Of a DNA stretch of 33,829 nucleotides, positions 24,863 through 33,718 are shown one piece after another (the first letter of the stretch is position 1; each line of letters opens with the position of its first letter). Origin of the DNA: Endozoicomonas arenosclerae (GTDB lineage: Bacteria > Pseudomonadota > Gammaproteobacteria > Pseudomonadales > Endozoicomonadaceae). The notes under the pieces are model-generated. The model had not been told where the DNA came from, did no database searches, and saw nothing but the letters and a program-made list of their open reading frames with translations. The stretch is from NCBI RefSeq assembly GCF_001562015.1, contig NZ_LASA01000009.1, forward strand, positions 1 to 33,829. Reading direction: 5' to 3'. The position numbers and the translations under genes are program-made.

Positions 24863-25348
24863 ATGGATGTTCTCAAGTACGAAATGCCACTATTAACCGG
24901 CGAAGTTCAGTCCCTTGCTGATTACAAGGGTAAAGTGGTGCTGATTGTGAATACCGCCAGCCAGTGTGGGTTTACGCCTCAATTCAAAGGGCTGGAAGAA
25001 CTCTATAAAGAGTATGAAGACCAGGGACTGGTTATTCTGGGGTTCCCTTGTAACCAGTTCGGCAAGCAGGAGCCTGGTGACAGTGGTGAGATCGGTGCAT
25101 TTTGCGAAAAAAATTATGGTGTCACTTTTCCAGTTTTTGAAAAGATAGAAGTTAATGGGACTGCGGCAGCGCCTTTGTATCAAGATCTGAAAAAGGCGGC
25201 TCCCGGTTTAATGGGTACCAAAAACATTAAGTGGAACTTCACCAAGTTTCTTCTGAATCGTCAGGGCGAAGTGGTTGAGCGCTATGCGCCAACAACCAAG
25301 CCGGAAGAGCTGGAAGCTTCTATCAAAGAGCTGCTTTCTCGGGATTAA
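24863..25348 (+). CDS. Glutathione peroxidase family thiol peroxidase (BtuE/GPx type)
   Basis: A 161-aa cytoplasmic peroxidase reducing hydrogen peroxide and lipid hydroperoxides. The catalytic residues are in place: C35 in [11 protein letters not shown]69 in [12 protein letters not shown], and W124-N125 in KWNFTKFL. C81 in [11 protein letters not shown] sits where the resolving cysteine of two-cysteine GPx enzymes lies, so thioredoxin rather than glutathione may be the reductant. The ATG at 24863 is nine bases after GGAGG, while an in-frame GTG at 24857 is too close to it. The gene is divergent from the Fic-like gene and is followed by the RDD gene, about 100 bp downstream. Confidence 0.94.
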   Translation: MDVLKYEMPLLTGEVQSLADYKGKVVLIVNTASQCGFTPQFKGLEELYKEYEDQGLVILGFPCNQFGKQEPGDSGEIGAFCEKNYGVTFPVFEKIEVNGTAAAPLYQDLKKAAPGLMGTKNIKWNFTKFLLNRQGEVVERYAPTTKPEELEASIKELLSRD

Positions 25349-25452
25349 ACGAACTTGCCGGAAGCCAAAGCAGTACTTCCTGTATCCAGAGTCCATTTGA
25401 TGTTTGCCAATTCAGCCGATATGGATGGATAACCACCTTCGGGAGCAATTTA

Positions 25453-25911
25453 ATGTCAGAGCTGGAATCATCCCCTGAAATATCAGAAACCCTGGAATAT
25501 GCCGGCTTTCTTGACCGGTTCTGGGCAACACTGATCGATACACTGATTCTGATGGCTATAACTCTGCCCCTTACCATGATTATCTATGGGGGGCAGCTGA
25601 CTATAGAAGGCTCAAGACAGCTCCTGGGTCCCTGGGATATCGTCATCAATTGGTTATTTCCGGCCCTGGCCGTCGTGTTGTTCTGGCATTATAAAAGTGC
25701 CACACCGGGCAAGATGATCATTACCATGAAGGTCGTAGATGAAAAGACCGGCCTCGCTCCCGGACTTTCTCAATCGGTCATACGTTACCTGGCGTACTTT
25801 GTCTCTATTTTGCCTTTCTTTCTGGGATTTTTCTGGATAGCAGTGGATAAGAAAAAGCAAGGCTGGCACGACAAAATTGCGGGAACCGTCGTAGTAAGAC
25901 TAAGAAAGTAA
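25453..25911 (+). CDS. RDD family membrane protein
   Basis: A 152-aa inner-membrane protein of unclear role. The RDD signature is seen as AGFLDRFWATLIDTLIL (about 17-33). Hydrophobic segments follow at about 25-45, 62-80 and 113-132. The linker LFWHYKSATPGKMIITMKVVD carries the family's conserved T-P-G-K, and the C-terminus has the typical WIAVDKKKQGWHDKIAGTVVV. GGGAG seven bases before the ATG supports the start. Some RDD proteins are linked to ion exchange, but no function can be assigned here. Confidence 0.88.
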   Translation: MSELESSPEISETLEYAGFLDRFWATLIDTLILMAITLPLTMIIYGGQLTIEGSRQLLGPWDIVINWLFPALAVVLFWHYKSATPGKMIITMKVVDEKTGLAPGLSQSVIRYLAYFVSILPFFLGFFWIAVDKKKQGWHDKIAGTVVVRLRK

Positions 25912-26030
25912 GCTATTCCATCCAAGATAGTTCGAATAGATGATGCTCCTATTGATTGACTTGCATAGCTTGGCAGGACGTTGACCTGCCCAGTCAGGAA
26001 GTACCAAGTTAATTGAATAGGGAGTCCTCA

Positions 26031-26756
26031 ATGTTTGCCAGACTGTGTTGCATTGTCGTCAGTCTTTTTTATCTGTCCCAGTCATCGGCCATCACTCTGA
26101 AGGAACAATTTAATCTGGAGCGCCAGGCCTACCGGGTTGCCAGTTCGTTCTATTATATTTCTTTCGATGAAGGGAGTAGTGACGCTTATCAGGAGTTGGA
26201 AAAAGAACTGTTGAATATGGACAGTGAGTTAAATGCTATAAAAACACCCAATGTAGAGCAGCTGAATGACATCAAGGCGTCCTGGGAAACCATGAAAGGC
26301 TTTTCCCGTCAGAATGAGATGAAAGACGATGGCTATACATCTCACTATGCAACAGTTGACTTAAATACTTCCAGATCTGATCTGGTTAAGATTATTAGCA
26401 GTGAGAGTTATGCTGAGCCTTTGCCAGAAGATGTTAAGGCATTGAGACTGGCTGCTGATATGCAGCGACTGGCCATGCTTTATGCTGAAGGCTCAGTCAG
26501 CCTGATAGGCTTTCCTTACGATGAGCTTGATATTGATGCGAAGAAATTTGGGGAAGAACTCAGGGCACTGGAAAAGAGCCTGACGGGCAAGAGCCCTGAG
26601 GCCAAAAAGAAAGCAAAAGAAGCGGTCAGAGCCTGGGTCTACATCGAAAACGCACTGATTCAGTACTATGAGATCAATGTGCCTGAGCTGGTTAAACGAA
26701 TGAATGACGTCATTGTGAGCCGTTTGCTGGATGTGAGTGAATTAACAGCTTCCTAA
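26031..26756 (+). CDS. Putative secreted helical protein of unknown function
   Basis: A 241-aa protein, family not recognised. It starts with a signal peptide (MFARLCCIVVSLFYLSQSSA, cleavage near 20). The mature part is acidic and strongly helical by eye, with heptad-like stretches (LEKELLNMDSELNAI near 50, KKAKEAVRAWVYIENALIQYY near 200). It contains no cysteine, so it is probably a soluble periplasmic or secreted protein. The ATG at 26031 is chosen over the open frame from 26013 because AGGGAG sits just before it. It stands alone between the RDD gene and a ~490-bp gap. Confidence 0.75.
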   Translation: MFARLCCIVVSLFYLSQSSAITLKEQFNLERQAYRVASSFYYISFDEGSSDAYQELEKELLNMDSELNAIKTPNVEQLNDIKASWETMKGFSRQNEMKDDGYTSHYATVDLNTSRSDLVKIISSESYAEPLPEDVKALRLAADMQRLAMLYAEGSVSLIGFPYDELDIDAKKFGEELRALEKSLTGKSPEAKKKAKEAVRAWVYIENALIQYYEINVPELVKRMNDVIVSRLLDVSELTAS

Positions 26757-27250
26757 ACTCGGGAGTTGTTCTTCTCTCTGTCAATAAATTGAACGATTGT
26801 TCCTGGCTGCAGGATCCCGAGGAATAGCAGTCAGGACATGTGGTATTTACGGCTATCTGGTCGTTGTCTTCTGCCAGTCACTTCTTTAGAATCCGCGGCC
26901 ATGTTTGACCCTGAAAAATGCATGTTTCCTCTGGCTACGCCAGTATGGAAATGCCTTTTTCTATGGGCATAGAGCTTGCATATGGGTTTTCGTAACAGAC
27001 AGCCCTGACCGGCTCCTATAACTAAAATCATTCTGTCGCCACTACATTACCTTCCTGACCATCATGAGTTAAGAATGCCTTTTGGCATGCTTCGTGATGA
27101 AAGGGCCAAAGCAGTAACCCGCTATCACGAGGTATTGCTCATCAGTCCTCTACACTCTTGTAAGAGTATTCTGGATAGAGCGTCAGATTTACACAGATTG
27201 AGAGTGACAGGTCCCCTTGGTCGAAAGACTGCCTGTCTGAATCGGAGGCA
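26757..27250. other. Gene-free stretch ahead of the SulP gene
   Basis: No ORF here has a plausible product and ribosome-binding site. Short inverted repeats are present: ATGCC-TTTT-GGCAT (27075-27088) inside a larger imperfect hairpin, ACTCTT-GT-AAGAGT (27154-27167), and GACAGG/CCTGTC (27206-27211 with 27232-27237) just upstream of the SulP start. They may be a regulated 5' leader or operators for the transporter gene. Confidence 0.5.
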
Positions 27251-28813
27251 ATGTTGTTCGAACTTAGAGCAAACAAGGTAGCTACCATGAAAAATGACCT
27301 GCTATCGGGTCTGACGGTAGCGCTTGCATTGGTACCAGAAGCGGTAGCCTTTGCATTCGTCGCAGGTGTTGAGCCGTTGGTAGGTCTTTACGCTGCATTT
27401 ATGGTAGGTCTTATCACCGCCGCTATTGGTGGTCGTCCGGGTATGATCTCCGGTGCTACCGGTGCCCTCGCTGTGGTTATGGTAGCTCTGGTAGCTGATC
27501 ATGGTGTTCAATATCTGTTTGCCACAGTTGTATTAATGGGCATCATCCAGGTGTTGGCGGGTGCACTGAAACTGGGCAAATTTATTCGTATGGTGCCTCA
27601 CCCTGTAATGCTGGGCTTTGTTAACGGCCTGGCTATTGTTATTTTTCTGGCTCAGCTGGGTCAGTTTGGTGTTGAAGGTGGTACAGGATGGTTGTCTGGC
27701 ACCTTTATGGAAGGCAGTGTCATTGATGTTGCCTGGATGCAGGGTCAGGAACTGGGTCTGATGCTGGGGCTGGTGGCACTCACCATGGCCATTATTCATT
27801 TCCTGCCCAAGCTGACGACTGCTATTCCTTCTTCTCTGGCAGCCATTCTGGTGGTATCTCTGCTGGTGATTGGCCTGGGTCTGGATACGCGAACTGTGGG
27901 CGATGTAGCCGGTATTGCGGGTGGATTACCAGAGTTCAGCATTCCCATGGTTCCATTCAATATGGAAACCTTCCTGATCATACTGCCCTACTCTCTGGTA
28001 CTGGCGGCCATCGGTCTGATTGAGTCCCTGTTGACCCTGCGCATGGTGGATGAAATCACTGAAACTCATGGCAGCTCAAACCGTGAGTGTGTGGGACAGG
28101 GCGTTGCCAACATCGTTACCGGCTTCTTCGGTGGTATGGGCGGCTGTGCCATGATCGGCCAGAGCATGATCAACGTGAACTCCGGTGGTCGTGGTCGTCT
28201 GTCGGGCATTTCCGCAGCGTTGTTCCTGCTGGCATTTATTCTGGTGGCTTCTTCACTGATTGAAAGAATTCCTGTTGCAGCCCTGATAGGCGTCATGTTT
28301 ATTGTGGTGATTGGTACCTTTGAGTGGAGTAGCTTCCGTATCATGCGTAAGGTGCCCAAAGGTGATGCTTTTGTATTAGTGCTGGTCTCGGTGGTGACCG
28401 TTCTAACCGATTTGGCCATGGCCGTGATTATCGGTGTGATCGTATCAGCCCTGATTTTTGCCTGGGAACACGCTAAGCATATCAAGGTTGAGAAGAAAGA
28501 AGATCGCGAAGGCTCCAGTGTTTATAAAGTTCGTGGTCCTTTGTTTTTTGGTTCCACGACTCATTTTCTCGAGCAGTTCTCACCCAAGACAGACAACAGT
28601 GATGTTGTAATTGATTTTGCAGACTCCAGAGTTTGTGATCATTCGGGTCTGGAAGCCATCGATACTCTGGCTGAACGTTACACTAATGCAGGCAAAACAT
28701 TGCACCTGCTGCACTTGAGTCAGGACTGCCAGAAGCTGCTGAAGAAAGCAGGTAGCATGGTGGAAGTTAATGTGATTGAAGATCCAAAATACTTTGTAGC
28801 CACTAATGCCTGA
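27251..28813 (+). CDS. SulP family inorganic anion transporter with STAS domain
   Basis: A 520-aa inner-membrane transporter of the SLC26/SulP family, moving sulfate, bicarbonate or another anion. The N-terminal signature ([36 protein letters not shown]) is typical, with PEAVAFA replacing the more common PQALAYA. The membrane region runs to about 410, with segments such as [20 protein letters not shown] and [24 protein letters not shown]. The cytoplasmic STAS domain (about 420-520) has [21 protein letters not shown]. BicA-like sodium-bicarbonate carriers share this layout, but the anion cannot be named from sequence. GGAGG lies close to the ATG, and an intrinsic terminator follows. Confidence 0.93.
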   Translation: MLFELRANKVATMKNDLLSGLTVALALVPEAVAFAFVAGVEPLVGLYAAFMVGLITAAIGGRPGMISGATGALAVVMVALVADHGVQYLFATVVLMGIIQVLAGALKLGKFIRMVPHPVMLGFVNGLAIVIFLAQLGQFGVEGGTGWLSGTFMEGSVIDVAWMQGQELGLMLGLVALTMAIIHFLPKLTTAIPSSLAAILVVSLLVIGLGLDTRTVGDVAGIAGGLPEFSIPMVPFNMETFLIILPYSLVLAAIGLIESLLTLRMVDEITETHGSSNRECVGQGVANIVTGFFGGMGGCAMIGQSMINVNSGGRGRLSGISAALFLLAFILVASSLIERIPVAALIGVMFIVVIGTFEWSSFRIMRKVPKGDAFVLVLVSVVTVLTDLAMAVIIGVIVSALIFAWEHAKHIKVEKKEDREGSSVYKVRGPLFFGSTTHFLEQFSPKTDNSDVVIDFADSRVCDHSGLEAIDTLAERYTNAGKTLHLLHLSQDCQKLLKKAGSMVEVNVIEDPKYFVATNA

Positions 28814-28844
28814 TCATTAGTCTTGTTATCCCTGATTGCTACTG

Positions 28845-28879
28845 AGAAGCCCGGCTATTGAGTCGGGCTTCTTGTTTTT
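28845..28879 (+). terminator. Intrinsic terminator of the SulP gene
   Basis: AGAAGCCCG (28845-28853) and CGGGCTTCT (28864-28872) form a 9-bp stem, followed by a short T-run (TTTTT at 28875-28879). It lies about 30 bases after the stop codon. Confidence 0.88.
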
Positions 28880-29004
28880 AGAGGGAAGTTAAAAAGGTAA
28901 CTGTGGTGAAAAGTTTCAGTTTATTGTAATTTTTCGGACAGCTGGCTTACCAGCATGATAGTGTTAATCTATCGAGAAAAATAACAATAAATGGGAGAAA
29001 CCCT

Positions 29005-29124
29005 ATGCCGTACGCTGTTTTCGGTAAAGGACATGGGGAAAGTCTGCGGGTCCTGATACCACATTTTCAGCCAGTCCTGATGTCGTGCTTTATTTCTCAG
29101 GAGGTCAGTTATGGAACCTCTTGA
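29005..29124 (+). CDS. Possible 39-aa upstream ORF overlapping the BASS gene
   Basis: ATG at 29005 with GGGAGA six bases upstream opens a 39-codon frame (starting MPYAVFGKGHGESLR) whose stop lies 14 bases inside the transporter gene. The peptide matches nothing I recognise. It could be a leader giving translational coupling, or a chance ORF. Confidence 0.25.
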   Translation: MPYAVFGKGHGESLRVLIPHFQPVLMSCFISQEVSYGTS

Positions 29125-30061
29125 TATCAACTTTGACAGCTCTGCTCTTTACGTCATGAATGCCATGATGGCATGCGTTATCTTCGGTGTGACCCTGACG
29201 TTGAAGGTTGATGACTTCAAAAGAGTCATAAGGCAGCCAAGAGCTCCCATTACGGGTTTGGTTGCTCAGTTCTTTTTGTTTCCTGCTATCACCACATTCA
29301 TTATCTGGCTCTTTGCTATTCCACCCGAATTGGGTCTGGGGATGATCCTGCTTTCATCCTGCCCCGGCGGCAGTATTTCCAACATCCTCACTTATCTCTC
29401 ACGAGGTAATGTTGCAGTTTCAGTGAGCATGACAGCGGTATCCAGTGTTGGGGCGATTGTGATGACCCCTTTTAACTTTGCTTTTTATGCAGCCCTGAAC
29501 CCTTCAACCCGAGCCATTCTTCAGGACATAGTGATTGATCCTGTCAGTTTGCTGGGGCTGTTTTTCCTGATTCTGGGGATTCCTCTGGCACTGGGCATGT
29601 ATTTAGGTTCAAAGTTTCCGGAATTTGCTCGAAAGGTCGAGAGGCCTTTCAGGGTAATATCCATGACGGTCATGCTGGGTTTTGTGATTGTTGCCTGTGC
29701 AAACAACCTTGAGTCGATGTTGAAATACATTGGCATCATTGCTGTTACCGTCATAGGTTTGAATACACTGGCATTGTTAATTGGCTATGGCGCTGGAAAG
29801 TTGACCGGCTTGCCGGAAGCTGATCGTAGAGCTGTCACTATGGAAGTAGGAATACAGAACTCGGGGCTTGGTTTCTCAATACTCTTTACTTTCTATCCGG
29901 AAATGACGGCCATGATTCAAGTGGTTGGACTGTGGGGTGTCTGGCATCTGGTCAGTGGTATGGCGTTAACATGGTTCTGGAGTCGGCGAGCTTCAGGACA
30001 GAAAGAAAATGAACGGAATTTTCAGGCGCTGGAAGCAGATGGCGCTCGAGAGCCAGGCTAG
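29111..30061 (+). CDS. Bile acid:sodium symporter (BASS) family transporter
   Basis: A 316-aa inner-membrane transporter with nine or ten hydrophobic segments. Typical BASS features are ALTLKVDDFKRVIRQPRAP-like text after the first helix (TLTLKVDDFKRVIRQPRAP), LLSSCPGGSISNILTYLSRGNVA (about 81-103), which is the sodium-binding crossover region, and MEVGIQNSGLGFSI near 247-260. Bacterial members import organic anions with sodium; the substrate could be a bile-acid-like molecule, pantoate or a 2-oxo acid. AGGAGG lies seven bases before the ATG. The gene follows the SulP terminator and precedes the SRPBCC gene by about 60 bp, and may be co-transcribed with it. Confidence 0.9.
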   Translation: MEPLDINFDSSALYVMNAMMACVIFGVTLTLKVDDFKRVIRQPRAPITGLVAQFFLFPAITTFIIWLFAIPPELGLGMILLSSCPGGSISNILTYLSRGNVAVSVSMTAVSSVGAIVMTPFNFAFYAALNPSTRAILQDIVIDPVSLLGLFFLILGIPLALGMYLGSKFPEFARKVERPFRVISMTVMLGFVIVACANNLESMLKYIGIIAVTVIGLNTLALLIGYGAGKLTGLPEADRRAVTMEVGIQNSGLGFSILFTFYPEMTAMIQVVGLWGVWHLVSGMALTWFWSRRASGQKENERNFQALEADGAREPG

Positions 30062-30122
30062 TCGGGTTGATGGCTTTCTCGATGGGTAGGTGGATATCCG
30101 TGTAGTTGAAAGACGAATAAAA

Positions 30123-30686
30123 ATGAACAAAAAGTATTTAGCCGCAGGTTTGACTCTGACAGTATTTGCAGGTCTCAGCTTATGGCCTGCAGATAACCCG
30201 CGAATGGCAGTGAGCTCAACGCAGGTGATCGATCTACCTGTTGAGCAGAGCTGGGAAAAAATGAGTAACCTTGCTGTTTCCCATCATTATGTTCCGGACG
30301 TTATAGATACCAGAATGCTGACGGATCAGACTCAAGGAGTAGGAGCCAGTCGTCGGGTCTTTAAGAGTGAAGATCAGTATGTTGATGAAACGGTTGTGGA
30401 ATGGAATGAAGGCAAGGGGTTTGTGATTAAATTGCACAACGAAACGTTTTTTTTGCCTTTTAAAGAAGGCCGGTTTCGCTATCAGATCACTGATGTGGGT
30501 TCCCAGCAGACAGAGTTTACTGGAACCATGAGTTTTGAGCCTCCCATGGGCTTGTTGGGTGACTGGCTTTTTCGCAATGTGATGGCTGCTCCGATCAGCA
30601 AGACCGTGGAACAAACTGTTTTGGGGCTTCGTTACTACTATGAAACCGGGCAGCCGGTCAGCGATGAGGTTCGGGAAGCACTCTAG
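30123..30686 (+). CDS. SRPBCC family protein, exported or membrane-anchored
   Basis: A 187-aa protein with an N-terminal hydrophobic stretch (KKYLAAGLTLTVFAGLSLW) that is either a signal peptide or an anchor. The rest fits the START/Bet v 1-like SRPBCC fold: VIDLPVEQSWEKMSNLAVSHHYVPDV at the start of the domain, VGASRRVFKSEDQYVDETVVEWNEGKGF in the middle and a long C-terminal helix (ISKTVEQTVLGLRYYYETG). Such domains bind hydrophobic ligands in a deep cavity. The ligand is unknown. An in-frame GTG at 30090 is an alternative start, but it would put polar residues ahead of the signal. Confidence 0.78.
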   Translation: MNKKYLAAGLTLTVFAGLSLWPADNPRMAVSSTQVIDLPVEQSWEKMSNLAVSHHYVPDVIDTRMLTDQTQGVGASRRVFKSEDQYVDETVVEWNEGKGFVIKLHNETFFLPFKEGRFRYQITDVGSQQTEFTGTMSFEPPMGLLGDWLFRNVMAAPISKTVEQTVLGLRYYYETGQPVSDEVREAL

Positions 30687-30741
30687 AGAGACATCAGTGG
30701 TGCCGTTATTCTAATTGAGGAAATGCGGAACCACTTACGAT

Positions 30742-32046
30742 ATGCCTTCACCAGGAAAGCGAGTTAATCAGCAACCGGTGGCCTTTGAGTTGCGATCCTT
30801 TGTTGATGACGCTGATCTTTCAACCAGTCGCTCTCAAGCCAAAACCCGAACAGGCAGGGTTGTGAGTGCTTCTACTCGAAGACGTGTGCTCGACGAGGCT
30901 TTTCTCGGAGAGCGCATGCCTCAGAAAAATCTTCGCCAGAGAGCCGCTAAAAAATTAAAAAACGGGTATTTAAAAGCGAAAGTGGCTGTAGCCAATACTT
31001 TGATTAAGGCTTTCACCCGTCTTGATGATCAGTTAGCTCGGTTGTTTCGTAGCGAGAAAGTGGATAGTGGACTACCTCGGCGCTTTTTTCCTGGTTACAC
31101 CTTGGGTGATCTAATTGAAACCAGAGAGAGCTTTCTGGGGCCATTAATTGCAGAAAATACAGAGGATCTAAGCGGTTTTGTATTTTCAAAAGGCATTCCA
31201 GAGGTTGAATTGAAGCATTACAACCGCCCCAGGTTGATAGTGATCAGAGATGGCGCTACGAATAAATATGGTCATGCCCTGCTTGCTTTTGGAGACCCTA
31301 CTTCAGGTGACGACCGTTATGTTCAGATCAGCTCAGCACACTGGTATCCGGAGCATCTGAATAGTCACCAGTTCAGTGAATATCTTCAGAAGTGGGAAAA
31401 CAACATAGCCTTCGAGATCGATCTCAAATGCAAAGATGAAGAAAGTATGAGAAATAAGCTAAATGAGCTATCTCAAAAAAAATGGCTCTGGGGCGGACCT
31501 TTGCATAACTGTTTAACATTTTGTAGAGAAGTAGCAGAAGCTGGCCGATGTGAGGAAGGCATATTCTCAGAGTTTGGGACACTCAGTAATCGTATTCCAA
31601 CCAGTCTTGAAAAAGGTTTTCATAAAGGAACTGCTCATGTTCTTGGCAGGGCTATGGAAAAGCACAAGCTATGGAGTCATGAACTGGAGAGGCTGCAAAT
31701 AAAGCTTGATGATCTTTGTTTTGAGCAGTTTGATGAAACTGAAGATGTATTTCTGAAAGCAGAAACAGCAGAAGACCTTCTGGGTGAATTGCTAACCAGC
31801 GCCAGTTCTATTATTGATGCAGCCCTGCTACCAGGAAAGTTTCAAAAGGCATTAAAGGCTGCGCTGCAGAGTCAGGTCCGCAAGATGGCAAATGAAGAGC
31901 TGTATAAAACCAATATGATGTACCTGGAAAATGAAAATCGTCTACTGGCCGATCTACCTCTGGCCACTGCTTACAATATGCCAGTTAGCAGCCGGATAAT
32001 TGGCCCGCAGTCCCATGATGGCTTTCATGATGGGGGCGGGCTATAG
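30742..32046 (+). CDS. Unrecognised protein with possible permuted papain-like thiol hydrolase site
   Basis: A 434-aa protein with no signal peptide. The first ~115 residues are basic and polar (SRSQAKTRTGRVVSASTRRR). A central segment then places a conserved-looking His in NKYGHALLAFG and, about 79 residues later, a Cys in GGPLHNCLTFCREV. The His-before-Cys order with N-C is the pattern of circularly permuted NlpC/P60-like enzymes such as LRAT and PPPDE proteins. This is pattern reading, not a confirmed family. The C-terminal ~140 residues look helical, ending SHDGFHDGGGL. The ATG at 30742 is chosen; an in-frame TTG at 30715 is possible. It may be a host-directed effector, but this is a guess. 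Confidence 0.65.
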   Translation: MPSPGKRVNQQPVAFELRSFVDDADLSTSRSQAKTRTGRVVSASTRRRVLDEAFLGERMPQKNLRQRAAKKLKNGYLKAKVAVANTLIKAFTRLDDQLARLFRSEKVDSGLPRRFFPGYTLGDLIETRESFLGPLIAENTEDLSGFVFSKGIPEVELKHYNRPRLIVIRDGATNKYGHALLAFGDPTSGDDRYVQISSAHWYPEHLNSHQFSEYLQKWENNIAFEIDLKCKDEESMRNKLNELSQKKWLWGGPLHNCLTFCREVAEAGRCEEGIFSEFGTLSNRIPTSLEKGFHKGTAHVLGRAMEKHKLWSHELERLQIKLDDLCFEQFDETEDVFLKAETAEDLLGELLTSASSIIDAALLPGKFQKALKAALQSQVRKMANEELYKTNMMYLENENRLLADLPLATAYNMPVSSRIIGPQSHDGFHDGGGL

Positions 32047-32089
32047 TGCTCTGGCTACGTGCCTGCAATATAGGCAAATCAATAAGCTG

Positions 32090-32755
32090 TCAGACTGGCT
32101 GCTGTTCTTTTATTAGCTTTTCTGCTGAGCCTTCCATGGAATCTTTAATGAGAGAATAGATGGCTCTTAGCATCAGTACTTTGCTTTGCTCTGCTAATAC
32201 TGAGTTCTCTTTTGTAGAATTAATGTGCTCAAAGTATGTATTGCCAATTCTAAACATTATTCTGGCCAGATTGATCAGCTCTTCTTGTTGCCACTTAGAA
32301 CCATAATGACGAAGAATATTGGAGAACCGCTCAGAAATTCTCTCGTCAAATGAGGCATGAAGCTCTGCCAGCTGAGGCATGGCAAGCATCGCTCTGTTCA
32401 GCTCGAACTCCAGTTTGTGGTTGGCTGGGTCCGAATATTCCCTGTCTCCCATCAGAATCAGTAGCTCGTTTAGCCCCATTTTGTGTTCATCAAAATTTTC
32501 ATATTCGTTAAAACGCTGCAAAACCTCGTTGATCATATCTTCGCAGAGCGCATATATAACAGCCTCTTTATTTGGGTAGTATTGATACAGTGAAGCGACC
32601 GGAATACCAGCTCGCTCGGCAATACCTACGGCTGTCAGAGACTCATAACCTCCTTCAACCAAGAGTGCGGCAGTCACTTCAAGAATCGACTCTACCCTTT
32701 TTTTAGAGCGGCTCTGGACCGGCAGTTTACGTGGCTTAATAGCAGCGTTGGACAT
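32090..32755 (-). CDS. TetR family transcriptional regulator
   Basis: A 221-aa one-component regulator. The N-terminal helix-turn-helix (about 20-65) reads ILEVTAALLVEGGYESLTAVGIAERAGIPVASLYQYYPNKEAVIYAL, the standard TetR pattern. The C-terminal ligand domain (about 85-205) is all helical and not diagnostic. GAGGAG seven bases before the ATG supports the start. It converges with the preceding gene, and its promoter faces a 450-bp region without genes, so its target may be itself only. Its ligand is unknown. Confidence 0.9.
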   Translation of the reverse strand: MSNAAIKPRKLPVQSRSKKRVESILEVTAALLVEGGYESLTAVGIAERAGIPVASLYQYYPNKEAVIYALCEDMINEVLQRFNEYENFDEHKMGLNELLILMGDREYSDPANHKLEFELNRAMLAMPQLAELHASFDERISERFSNILRHYGSKWQQEELINLARIMFRIGNTYFEHINSTKENSVLAEQSKVLMLRAIYSLIKDSMEGSAEKLIKEQQPV

Positions 32756-33204
32756 TTATAGACTCCTCTGCCTATAACAACTAAACGACTTATAACCATG
32801 TTCATGGCTAATGCTCATCGTTTTAGAGTTAGGTGTATTTCTCGAACACATATAAAAGTAGATACATATCTGAACAAATAAAGGTCGATGTAAAAAAATT
32901 AGTTCCCTTTATCTTTCATGAGTTAGCTGACGGTAAAAAACACCCTTTCTGACATGTATCTATTAGTTCTTATTTTGGTTTTTACTACTTGAAGGTAAGA
33001 GCGGGAACGTAATTGAAAATCATCTGCAGGCTTAGTCTTGCAATGGGTCTTCTGATTTATTCTACAGAGGGTATCTGGGAGGATTAGAGGAAATTGGGTG
33101 TACTTTATTAAGAACAAACACTCGTTTTGGTTTTCGTGGATATAAATACAAAAAATTAACCTTGTTAACTATTAGGTGATAGTACGTGAGTGTTTTTTGG
33201 CGTA
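32756..33204. other. AT-rich gene-free stretch between tetR and the rrn promoters
   Basis: No gene is evident. Near the TetR start there are short palindromes, CCATG-TT-CATGG (around 32797-32808) and AGATA-CA-TATCT (around 32861-32872), which could be operators for the TetR protein. The rest is AT-rich, as is common upstream of rRNA promoters. Confidence 0.4.
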
Positions 33205-33232
33205 TTGAACCCCTCATAAAAATCTGTATAGT
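33205..33232 (+). promoter_or_regulatory. rrn promoter P1
   Basis: TTGAAC (33205-33210) and TATAGT (33227-33232) are 16 bp apart, upstream of the 16S gene. AT-rich DNA lies upstream. Confidence 0.65.
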
Positions 33233-33279
33233 TCGCCTCCTCTAACGGAGCAGGTCGCCACAGCAGCTGAACTGAATCG

Positions 33280-33296
33280 CCAGACAAAATGTCTGG
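33280..33296. promoter_or_regulatory. Palindrome abutting rrn P2
   Basis: CCAGAC-AAAAT-GTCTGG is a perfect 6-bp inverted repeat that ends at the first base of the P2 -35 element. It could be a regulator site or an RNA hairpin in the P1 transcript. Confidence 0.45.
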
Positions 33297-33324
33297 TTGA
33301 CAACATCGGCTGACAAGGTAGAAT
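33297..33324 (+). promoter_or_regulatory. rrn promoter P2
   Basis: A consensus -35 TTGACA (33297-33302) and TAGAAT (33319-33324) are 16 bp apart, followed by the GC-rich discriminator GCGCCGCC. GC-rich discriminators are typical of ppGpp-sensitive stable RNA promoters. Confidence 0.75.
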
Positions 33325-33413
33325 GCGCCGCCGCTGAACAAGAAAAGCAACACTGACTCAACATCAGGGTTTGCAAGTTTAGCGGGTTGAAAAGCGGTTT
33401 GGAAAACAAGCAC

Positions 33414-33441
33414 TTGACAACAAAAACGGTCGCGGTAAGAT
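33414..33441 (+). promoter_or_regulatory. rrn promoter P3
   Basis: A consensus -35 TTGACA (33414-33419) and TAAGAT (33436-33441) are 16 bp apart, with the GC-rich discriminator AGCGGCCTC. It is the promoter nearest to 16S, about 280 bp from its mature 5' end. Confidence 0.75.
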
Positions 33442-33480
33442 AGCGGCCTCGCTGATCGGCACCAACTGCTGATTCAGCTG

Positions 33481-33516
33481 ATTAAAACCTTCTTGTTTTA
33501 ATCCTGTTCTTTAACA
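33481..33516 (+). promoter_or_regulatory. rrn leader antitermination region (hairpin plus boxA)
   Basis: The hairpin ATTAAAAC/GTTTTAAT (33481-33488 with 33495-33502) is followed directly by boxA, TGTTCTTTAACA (33505-33516). This is close to the E. coli rrn boxA, where NusB/NusE and other Nus factors load to prevent early termination. Confidence 0.85.
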
Positions 33517-33718
33517 AATTATCAGACAATTCGTGTGGGCGCTTGTGCGAATGGCATCGGTCAACAAAAGTTGTTCTCAATTTTGAATGATTTAAAATGC
33601 TGATCAAGCAAGTGAACATACTCGTTAATTCAGCTCTCTCACAGAGAGTTAAATAAATGTGACGTTTAATTGTAAGATTGAGCAGCGGATTGCCCTCGGG
33701 CATGAAGCAAAACGATTT

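Noticed and set aside
26831-27281. Two short ORFs (26831-27031 minus, 27075-27281 plus) in the gap before the SulP gene.
   Set aside because: Neither has a ribosome-binding site or protein-like composition; both look like chance frames.
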